Source: CAG-1031 sp964556785 (GTDB lineage Bacteria > Bacteroidota > Bacteroidia > Bacteroidales > Muribaculaceae). Taken from it: 20,660 nt of DNA. The notes beneath the pieces were generated by a model that was not told the origin of the DNA, did no database searches, and saw nothing but the letters and a program-made list of their open reading frames with translations. This document shows, piece after piece, positions 14,025 through 20,660 of the stretch (its first letter is position 1; every line of letters begins with the position of its first letter). The stretch is from positions 1 through 20,660 of the forward strand of contig CAZKXM010000028.1 of the NCBI GenBank assembly GCA_964556785.1, written 5' to 3'. A program made the position numbers and the translations under genes.

Positions 14025-17000
14025 TGAAAAAAGTTACTGAGTTTTTCATGAAGCGGCCCACTCTGTTCTGGTCGCTCATGACCGGCATTATCATAATGGG
14101 AGTGCTGAGCTATTTCAAGATGCCCAAGCTCGAAGATCCGGCAATCCCGATAAAGCAGGTGAGCGTGATCGCGCTCTATCCCGGAGCCGATGCCCACACC
14201 GTTGAGCTCGATGTGGCACAGCCGCTTGAAGATGCGCTGCGCACTCTCCCCGATGTCGAGAAGATCAAGACCGACTGCAGCAACGGGCAGGCAATGGTGA
14301 TTGTGGAGTTCCGCAAAGAGACATCGATCGCCGAGATCGAGCAGCATTTCGATCTTGTGAGACGCAAGGTTAACGATGTTGCCATGAAACTGCCGCAAGG
14401 GTGCATGACCCCCATTGTGGTTGACGACATGATGGATGTCTACGGCATTTTCTACGCCTTTACCGGCGACGGCTACACGCTGCCTGAGATGGAGAAATAT
14501 GCGAAGATGCTCAGGCGCGAGCTGCTGACTGTGCCTGGCGTGAAGCGCATCAACATCGGTGGTGTGCCCTCCGAGGTTATCAATATCGAGTTCACCCCCG
14601 AGCAACTCAAGCGCAACGGCCTTCTGCCCACGCAGATCATGATGGCCCTCAACAGTGCCACCTCGGCAATCGACGGCGGAACCGTGATGACCGGCAATAC
14701 CCGCATTGCAACCGAAGTCACCGAAGGTGTGAAATCGCAGGAGGAGATCGCCAACCTGCTAATGGACACCCCCGGGGGGAAGAAGGTGAGACTGGGCGAC
14801 ATAGCCAAGGTGACCCGCACCTACAGCACCCCTAACCGAAATGCTTTCTACATCAACGGTCAACCCGCTCTCACCTTCACCATCACTCTCGACAAATCGG
14901 CGATAGTGCCCGATGTCGGCAAAGCTATCGATGCGCGTATTGCCGAAGTTGAACACCGTATGCCCGCCGGAATGGGTGTCGAGAAGGTTTTCTTCCAGCC
15001 CGACAAGGTTGACGAGGCGATGAACGGATTCATGCTCAACCTTTTGGAATCGGTTGTGATCGTGGTGCTGGTCCTGATGATTTTCATGGGATGGCGCTCG
15101 GGTGTGATTATTGGATTCGGACTCGTGCTTACCGTGGCACTCTCCTTCCCTATCCTTTCAACGCTCGGCACCACCCTGCAGCGAATTTCGTTAGGAGCGT
15201 TTATCGTTGCGATGGGAATGCTTGTTGACAACGCAGTGGTGATTATGGACGGTATTCTTGTTGACCGCGCCAAAAAGCTTCCGAAATCGGTCTACCTCTA
15301 CCGCATCGGCACCAAGACCGCCCTGCCTCTGTTAGGCGCCACTGTGATTGCCGCCTCCACCTTCCTTCCCATCTACATGACTCCGGGATCGGTGGGCGAA
15401 TTTGCCGGCGACCTCTTTCTCGTGATCTGTGTGAGTCTGCTTGTCAGCTGGGTGCTCGCACTAATTCAGGTGCCCGTGTGTGCGGCAGCATGGATCAAGG
15501 ATGCCACTCCCGGGCAGGTTGCCGAGCTTGAGAAGGAAAACAAGCCCGGCAAGTTCTACATTCTCGCGCGTCGCCTTATCGAATGGATAATAAGCCACAG
15601 GGCCATCTCCCTTACATGCGTCGTTGTCCTGATGCTCATCACCGCAAGTATGGCCGGAGGCATCCGCAATCTGTTTTTCCCCGACTTCGAGTATAAGCAG
15701 TTTGTGATTGAATGCTATTTCCCGGGCGAGGATGATCCTGACGTGGTTGCCAAGAGGATTCTTGCGATGGCCGATTCAATCCCCACCGGGGGCGATGTGG
15801 AGCGTGTGAGTGTCAGCACCGGGGGAGCTCCGGCGCGCTACTGCTTTGTGCGCCCTATGCCCTCAGGGGGCGACAATTATGCCGAGCTGATCATTGACTG
15901 CAAGGACTTCAAGGCGATGAACCGCATGACCGACGAGCTGCGGCAGCGGCTGCGCGCGATTGCTCCCGACGCCTATATCAGAACACGCCACTACAACTTC
16001 TCGATCAGTTCATCACACACGGTTGAGGTGGAATTCTCAGGACCCGATCCCGCAGAGCTACGCAGGCTCAGTGATCAGGCCGAGACAATAATGCGCGATT
16101 GTCCGCTCGTTGACCGTTATAGCGTGCAAAACAACTGGAAACCGCGCGCCAAGCAACTGAGTTTCAATTTCTCACAGCCTGCAGCACAGAGAGCCGGAGT
16201 GTCGCGCACAGATGTAGGGAATGCCCTGAAGGCTGCCGGCGACGGTTATGCCGTGGGGGTGATCAACGATGGCGACAAGCTTCTCCCGATCCAGATCACC
16301 ATGCGCAATGCCGACGGGTCGCGGCCCTCGCCGCTCACATCAATCCCGGTGTGGGGAATGGTGAACATCAATGTCGATACCGACGCCCTGCCCGGACTGA
16401 TGACGGGCGCCACTTCGCCATCCGACCTCTCCGAAGGGATGTTCCGCACCACTCTACTGTCGAATGTTGTCGACTCCGCCTCCATGAAATGGACCGACGA
16501 CTACATCTACCGTTACAACGGACAGCGCACCATTCAGGCCGAATGTGACCCTGATCCGTACAATCCCGATGCAACGCCGTCGAAGGTTGTGGAAGCCATC
16601 AAGGACCGGCTCGACGCAATCAAGCTTCCGCCGGGCTACACAATGCGTATGGTTGGCGAAGGCGAGATGCAGGGCGAAGCAAACGGACTGCTGATGAGTT
16701 TCGTGCCGATGATGCTGCTTATCATTTTCGTGGTGCTTCTGATGCTGTTCAACAACTGGCGCAAACTCTTCATAATTCTTATCTGCTTCCCGTTCGTGAT
16801 GTGTGGAATCGTTCCGATGCTCCGCTTCACCGACACCCCCTTCACCTTCCTTGCCATCCTCGGCTTCATGGGACTGATAGGAATGATGGTGAAAAACGCC
16901 ATTGTGCTCGTTGACGAGATAGGGCGTCTTACTGACGAGGAAGCCGTCGAGGAGTATGAAGCCATCATTCGGGCCACCGTGAGCCGCATCCGCCCCGTGA

Positions 17001-17182
17001 TGCTGGCATCGTTCACAACCATTCTCGGAATGATTCCGCTGATCCACGATGCAATGTATGGCTCGCTGGCGGTGACCGTGATCGGAGGTCTGTTTGTCGG
17101 CACTCTCGTGACGCTGCTCCTGCTGCCGCTGCTCTACTCTATTGTTTTCAAAATCAAACCTGCACATAAAAAAGATGTCTAA
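14024..17182 (+). CDS. RND efflux transporter permease
   Basis: This 1052-residue protein has the length and layout of AcrB-type pumps: an N-terminal membrane helix (about 10-30), a large periplasmic loop, a block of membrane helices (about 335-540), a second periplasmic loop and a final helix block. In TM4 the motif is GMLVDNAVVIMDG, so the classic Asp-Asp proton pair is Asp402-Asn403; the TM10 lysine is kept (Lys957 in MMVKNAIVLVDE). Pumps with a single Asp here are known, so function is not in doubt, but this is not a canonical AcrB. Substrates cannot be predicted. It uses the proton gradient and works with the adaptor and TolC-like genes on either side, overlapping both. Confidence 0.94.
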   Translation: MKKVTEFFMKRPTLFWSLMTGIIIMGVLSYFKMPKLEDPAIPIKQVSVIALYPGADAHTVELDVAQPLEDALRTLPDVEKIKTDCSNGQAMVIVEFRKETSIAEIEQHFDLVRRKVNDVAMKLPQGCMTPIVVDDMMDVYGIFYAFTGDGYTLPEMEKYAKMLRRELLTVPGVKRINIGGVPSEVINIEFTPEQLKRNGLLPTQIMMALNSATSAIDGGTVMTGNTRIATEVTEGVKSQEEIANLLMDTPGGKKVRLGDIAKVTRTYSTPNRNAFYINGQPALTFTITLDKSAIVPDVGKAIDARIAEVEHRMPAGMGVEKVFFQPDKVDEAMNGFMLNLLESVVIVVLVLMIFMGWRSGVIIGFGLVLTVALSFPILSTLGTTLQRISLGAFIVAMGMLVDNAVVIMDGILVDRAKKLPKSVYLYRIGTKTALPLLGATVIAASTFLPIYMTPGSVGEFAGDLFLVICVSLLVSWVLALIQVPVCAAAWIKDATPGQVAELEKENKPGKFYILARRLIEWIISHRAISLTCVVVLMLITASMAGGIRNLFFPDFEYKQFVIECYFPGEDDPDVVAKRILAMADSIPTGGDVERVSVSTGGAPARYCFVRPMPSGGDNYAELIIDCKDFKAMNRMTDELRQRLRAIAPDAYIRTRHYNFSISSSHTVEVEFSGPDPAELRRLSDQAETIMRDCPLVDRYSVQNNWKPRAKQLSFNFSQPAAQRAGVSRTDVGNALKAAGDGYAVGVINDGDKLLPIQITMRNADGSRPSPLTSIPVWGMVNINVDTDALPGLMTGATSPSDLSEGMFRTTLLSNVVDSASMKWTDDYIYRYNGQRTIQAECDPDPYNPDATPSKVVEAIKDRLDAIKLPPGYTMRMVGEGEMQGEANGLLMSFVPMMLLIIFVVLLMLFNNWRKLFIILICFPFVMCGIVPMLRFTDTPFTFLAILGFMGLIGMMVKNAIVLVDEIGRLTDEEAVEEYEAIIRATVSRIRPVMLASFTTILGMIPLIHDAMYGSLAVTVIGGLFVGTLVTLLLLPLLYSIVFKIKPAHKKDV

Positions 17183-18491
17183 ACGTCTCATCCTTTCCGC
17201 CGTCGCAGCTCTGCTGATGTGTTACCCGATGTCGGCGGCATCACTGTCTGTCACCGTCAACGAATGTGTCGAGCGGGCCTTGAAAACGTCGGAGGAGATG
17301 GCTGTCGCCCGCAATTCAGAGCAACAGGCGCGCTTGCGCAGCGACGTGGCCCGCACTGCCTACCTGCCCAAGCTGGACGGGACGGCAATGTATGGCTGGA
17401 GTCTGCCCGACTACAAATATGAAGAGCTTGCGATGGAATTGCGCATGCGCGGCATCTATCTTGCCGGAATCAGCCTCACCCAGCCTGTTTTTGCGGGCGG
17501 AAAGATTGTTGCGGCAAACAAGATGGCTTCCATAGGGCGTGAAGCCGCTGCGCAGCAATCGCGGCTTACCCGCATGAAAATCACCGCTGACGCCGAGAAT
17601 GCCTACTGGACCTATGTTGCGGTGCTGGCAAAGGTTGACATGATGAGAAGCTATAAAGCTCTTGTCGACACGGCTTATTCCCGCACGCTAAGCTCTGTCA
17701 ACGCCGGCATGGCGACACAGAATTCGCTTCTGAGAGTTGAGGCGCGCCGCTCGCAGGTGGAATATCAGCTGAAGCAGGTGGAAAGTGGCGCCGATCTGTG
17801 CCGCATGTCGCTATGCACTGTTATAGGGGTCGACACCGAAACGGCCCTCACACCCGCCGACACTGAAATTCCGCTTGACATTCCGGCAGATCTCGGTGTC
17901 TACGACCTGTCCTCGCGCCCCGAAATGCAGCTGCTCGACGCCAATGTGAGGATCAAGGAACAGCAGGTGAGGCTGACGCGCGGCGACTATCTGCCCACCC
18001 TCGGGCTGAGCGCAGGATGGAGTGCCTACGGCAACATCAGGCTCAGCTCAATGGCCCAGGGCCCGGACGGAAATTACTATCCCGTGGAGCAGAACATCAA
18101 GAACAACGGGTTTAACATCATGCTCGCGCTGCAGGTGCCGCTGTTTCATTGGGGTGAGGGAATAAAGAAGGTGAAGGATTCGAAACTCGACGTTGCAAAC
18201 GCGCGTCTGGATCTCGACCACTCGCGCCGCATGATGAACCTTGAGGTCCAGCAGGCGATCTCTAACGTCACCACGGGGCAGCATCTGCTCGAATCGGCGC
18301 AGATCGCCATGACGCAGGCCGACGCATCGCTCAAAGAGACATCAGTGAGCTACAAGGCCGGAATGTGTACGCTCACCGAAATGCTCGATGCACAGAGCCA
18401 GTGGCACACATCGAGAGCAAATCTCATCGAGGCGCAGACCCAGCTCCGCATCAACATCATTGAGTATCGTCGCGTTACGGCCACTCTCTGA
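17175..18491 (+). CDS. TolC family outer-membrane efflux protein
   Basis: This 438-residue protein starts with a signal peptide (MSKRLILSAVAALLMCYP, cleavage near MSAAS). Two repeated outer-membrane efflux domains follow, each with long amphipathic helices rich in Ala, Gln and Glu, as in TolC/OprM channels. Recognisable parts are LSVTVNECVERALKTSEE at the N-terminus and YKAGMCTLTEMLDAQSQW near the C-terminus. Trimers would form the outer-membrane exit duct of the pump. The ATG at 17175 overlaps the pump stop by 8 bases; a longer reading from a TTG at 17142 would push the signal peptide inward and is unlikely. It ends the operon just before the hairpin at 18517-18563. Confidence 0.92.
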   Translation: MSKRLILSAVAALLMCYPMSAASLSVTVNECVERALKTSEEMAVARNSEQQARLRSDVARTAYLPKLDGTAMYGWSLPDYKYEELAMELRMRGIYLAGISLTQPVFAGGKIVAANKMASIGREAAAQQSRLTRMKITADAENAYWTYVAVLAKVDMMRSYKALVDTAYSRTLSSVNAGMATQNSLLRVEARRSQVEYQLKQVESGADLCRMSLCTVIGVDTETALTPADTEIPLDIPADLGVYDLSSRPEMQLLDANVRIKEQQVRLTRGDYLPTLGLSAGWSAYGNIRLSSMAQGPDGNYYPVEQNIKNNGFNIMLALQVPLFHWGEGIKKVKDSKLDVANARLDLDHSRRMMNLEVQQAISNVTTGQHLLESAQIAMTQADASLKETSVSYKAGMCTLTEMLDAQSQWHTSRANLIEAQTQLRINIIEYRRVTATL

Positions 18492-18516
18492 AATTCACGT
18501 ATCCTGCAATAAACGT

Positions 18517-18563
18517 AAACAATTCGGGCGGACCGGCAATATGCCGAACCGCCCGGGTTGTTT
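18517..18563. terminator. Bidirectional terminator between tolC-like gene and korB
   Basis: A stem of about 15 bp with two G-U pairs (18517-18531 with 18549-18563, core CGGGCGG/CCGCCCG) encloses a smaller 5-bp hairpin (CGGCA/TGCCG). On the plus strand it ends in GGGTTGTTTATG, on the minus strand in GTTTACGTTTATTG. It lies between two converging genes, 25 bases after the TolC-like stop and 21 bases after the korB stop. Confidence 0.65.
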
Positions 18564-18584
18564 ATGCGTGGATTGAACGGGTGA

Positions 18585-19604
18585 TCACTCAACAGTCCAG
18601 GTGTCGCCTGCCAGAGCCATCTCGCGCAGCGAGTTGAAGCCTTTCTTGGCACGCACCTGAGCTATCTGTTCATCCAGAGCCTCGTTGTAGACCGGCGAAT
18701 CGACATCGCGGATCACACCGAGAGCGAGAGGCAGATCAGTGCCGTCCATCATTGCGAGCTGATGGTGGAGAACGCTTGAGGGCGTTTTTGCATCGTGAAC
18801 CAGAACATCGTCGATTGTCCAGCCATCTTCACCGATGGTGACAGCCTTCAGGGTGAAACCTTCGGCCACGATACCGCGGTTGCCATCTTTGCCGAATACC
18901 ATCTTCTCGCCGTGACGCAGATGAATGGTGCGGTCGGCGCGATGTTCGCGATCGGTGATGTAGCTGTGGATACCGTTGTTGAAAATCACACAGTTCTGAA
19001 GCACTTCCACAACCGATGCACCTTTATGACGGGCAGCTGCTTCCATAACCTCGCGCGAGATTTCGAGCTCAACGTCGATTGCGCGGGCAAAGAAATGGCC
19101 GCGTGCGCCAAACACGAGTTCGGCCGGCACGAAGGGATCTTCAACAGTGCCGTAAGGAGAGGATTTCGACACGAATCCGCGGGCCGACGTGGGGCTGTAT
19201 TGTCCCTTTGTCAGGCCATAGATCTTGTTGTTGAAGAGCAGAATGTTGATATCGATATTGCGACGGAGGGCATGGATGAAGTGGTTGCCACCGATGGCAA
19301 GCCCGTCGCCGTCGCCCGAGATCTGCCACACCGTCATGTCGGGGCGGGCAATCTTATAACCGGTGGCAACAGCTGCGGCGCGGCCATGAATGCCGTGGAA
19401 GCCATAGGTGTTCATATAGTAAGGCAACCGCGAGCTGCATCCGATACCTGAAATAACGGCAGTTTTTTCAGGGGGCACACCGAGTGCGGCCATCGCCTTA
19501 TGGAGCGAATTGAGGATTGCGTGGTCACCGCATCCCGGGCACCAGCGCACTGACTGGTCACTCTTATAGTCGGCTGCTGTAAAGCTTTTCTGTTCGTCTT
19601 GCAT
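18585..19604 (-). CDS. korB: 2-oxoacid:ferredoxin oxidoreductase, beta subunit
   Basis: This 339-residue protein has the conserved WCPGCGDHAIL start (Cys22, Cys25) and the thiamine-pyrophosphate site GDGDGLAIGGNHF with the downstream NNKIYGLTKGQYSPTS block. These are typical of the beta subunits of 2-oxoglutarate (or related 2-oxoacid) ferredoxin oxidoreductases. The enzyme oxidatively decarboxylates a 2-oxoacid to its acyl-CoA and reduces ferredoxin, or runs in reverse to fix CO2, in the anaerobic cytoplasm. The alpha subunit gene ends 11 bases upstream of its start, so the two form an operon. 2-oxoglutarate is the best guess from the two-subunit architecture; other 2-oxoacids remain possible. 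Confidence 0.92.
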   Translation of the reverse strand: MQDEQKSFTAADYKSDQSVRWCPGCGDHAILNSLHKAMAALGVPPEKTAVISGIGCSSRLPYYMNTYGFHGIHGRAAAVATGYKIARPDMTVWQISGDGDGLAIGGNHFIHALRRNIDINILLFNNKIYGLTKGQYSPTSARGFVSKSSPYGTVEDPFVPAELVFGARGHFFARAIDVELEISREVMEAAARHKGASVVEVLQNCVIFNNGIHSYITDREHRADRTIHLRHGEKMVFGKDGNRGIVAEGFTLKAVTIGEDGWTIDDVLVHDAKTPSSVLHHQLAMMDGTDLPLALGVIRDVDSPVYNEALDEQIAQVRAKKGFNSLREMALAGDTWTVE

Positions 19605-19615
19605 TGCCGTAGGGA

Positions 19616-20660
19616 TTAACGATTGATAATTTCTTTGATGCGATCCTTGAGCTCACCCACCATGAAGGGTTGGCCCTGAACCTTATTGATACGCTCTATT
19701 CTGACCTCAGGGAACTTTGCCTGCAGATAGTCGGCAAACTGACCGGTGTTGAGTTCGGCCACGATCACTCTCTTGTAGCGGTGCAGAACCTCGGCGGTGT
19801 TGGCGGGCAGAGGATTGATGTAGCGGAACTGCGCGCTGTCAACCTTCACGCCCTCATGGGTGAGCTCGGCAGCTGCAGAGCGGAGGTGTCCGTAGGTTCC
19901 GCCCCAGCCAACGAGCAGAGTGTCGGCATCGCCCTCACCCAGAACCGGAAGCTCAGGAATAGAATCGGCTATGCGGGCAATTTTTTCGCGACGTGCCTCA
20001 ACCATGCGCTCGTGGTTCACGGCATTGGTCGAGATAGAGCCTTTGTCATAATCTTTTTCCAGACCGCCGAGACGATGGGGATGTCCATGTTCTTCGCCGG
20101 GAATAGCCCATGAACGCACCATGGTGCGGGCATCGCGTACGTAAGGCTGCCAGTCATCGCCGCAATTAACCGGATCATGCAGCGGCACTTTGATCTCGGG
20201 GAGTTCGTCGGCCTCAGGAATGCGCCAGGCCGATGAGCCGTTGCCGATGAATGCATCGCTGAGCATGATCACGGGGGTCATGTGCTCCATGGCAATGCGC
20301 GATGCCTCAAAAGCCATCGTGAAGCAGTCGGTGGGCGATTCAGGAGCCACAACAGCGACGGGCGACTCACCGTTTCGGCCATAAAGGGCCTGCATAAGGT
20401 CGGTCTGCTCGGTTTTGGTGGGAAGACCGGTTGAAGGGCCTCCGCGCTGAACGTCGATCACAACGAGCGGCAACTCGGCCATAACAGCCAGACCGATTGC
20501 CTCACCTTTGAGTGCCAGGCCGGGGCCAGAAGTTGATGTAACGGCCAGGTCGCCGGCAAACGAGGCTCCGATGGCCGAGCAAACGCCGGCAATCTCATCC
20601 TCCATCTGCACAGCCTTCACTCCGAGGTCCTTGCGCTTGGCCAGCTCGTGGAGAATATCG
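19616..20660 (-). CDS. korA: 2-oxoacid:ferredoxin oxidoreductase, alpha subunit (5' end outside window)
   Basis: The reading frame is open to the right edge, and the residues there (DILHELAKRKDLGVKAVQMEDE) continue the family pattern, so the true start lies beyond 20660. About 347 C-terminal residues are visible out of roughly 600 expected; the N-terminal gamma-like domain is missing. Visible landmarks are the TSTSGPGLALKGEAIGLA and VIDVQRGGPSTGLPTKTEQTDL blocks of the pyrimidine-binding domain and the C-terminal VGWGGTYGHLRSA domain. It pairs with KorB to form the active thiamine-dependent enzyme. It is the upstream gene of the korAB pair; its promoter is outside the window. Confidence 0.92.
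   Translation of the reverse strand, partial: DILHELAKRKDLGVKAVQMEDEIAGVCSAIGASFAGDLAVTSTSGPGLALKGEAIGLAVMAELPLVVIDVQRGGPSTGLPTKTEQTDLMQALYGRNGESPVAVVAPESPTDCFTMAFEASRIAMEHMTPVIMLSDAFIGNGSSAWRIPEADELPEIKVPLHDPVNCGDDWQPYVRDARTMVRSWAIPGEEHGHPHRLGGLEKDYDKGSISTNAVNHERMVEARREKIARIADSIPELPVLGEGDADTLLVGWGGTYGHLRSAAAELTHEGVKVDSAQFRYINPLPANTAEVLHRYKRVIVAELNTGQFADYLQAKFPEVRIERINKVQGQPFMVGELKDRIKEIINR

Noticed and set aside
13826..14605. Open frame of 259 codons on the minus strand across the adaptor-pump junction
   Set aside because: It spans the overlap of two well-supported genes in antisense and shows no family features.
16454..17191. Open frame of 245 codons on the minus strand opposite the RND pump
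   Set aside because: The protein is extremely His/Gln/Glu-rich, the usual antisense image of hydrophobic codons. The sense frame is an intact RND permease.

Overview
The window looks like a chromosomal segment from a gut Bacteroidales bacterium, most likely of the Muribaculaceae type. This is inferred from gene content (DUF4834 and DUF4494 proteins, an FHS-type sugar transporter, a KorAB oxidoreductase, an outer-membrane RND/TolC operon), from moderately high GC, and from several promoters with the Bacteroidetes -7 box TAnnTTTG. No species can be named from the sequence alone. No tRNA, rRNA, CRISPR array, transposase or phage gene was seen.

Layout. At the left edge lies the 5' end of gpmI (minus strand, cut by the window). 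Two small thioredoxin-fold genes follow on the plus strand, ending at a strong hairpin (972-1013). Next is a minus-strand cluster reading psd, pssA, DUF4834, DUF2461 (3532 down to 1045), joined by two 4-nt stop/start overlaps; psd and pssA make phosphatidylethanolamine. Then come a minus-strand outer-membrane porin-like gene with its own -7 box, a sugar MFS transporter gene with a clear terminator, and a DUF4494-yggS pair with a TGATG overlap.

Positions 7289-8158 hold no credible gene. Most of this stretch is a tandem array of two compound inverted-repeat units plus remnants. Each unit is built from hairpins in fixed order and spacing, mirrored about its centre. It resembles REP/BIME-type elements and is the most unusual thing in the window. 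After it comes a secreted DUF3108 protein (minus).

From 9052 the plus strand carries an AI-2E/PerM-family membrane protein followed closely by a P-type Ca2+ ATPase, then a complete tripartite efflux operon: lipoprotein adaptor, RND pump and TolC-like outer-membrane factor, with overlapping genes. The operon ends at a hairpin shared with the converging korB gene. korB and the C-terminal part of korA (minus, cut by the right edge) encode a 2-oxoacid:ferredoxin oxidoreductase of anaerobic central metabolism.

Most of the window is ordinary housekeeping and envelope biology. The notable parts are the repeat array, the second thioredoxin with its altered active site, and start/promoter geometries that suggest very short or absent 5' leaders.
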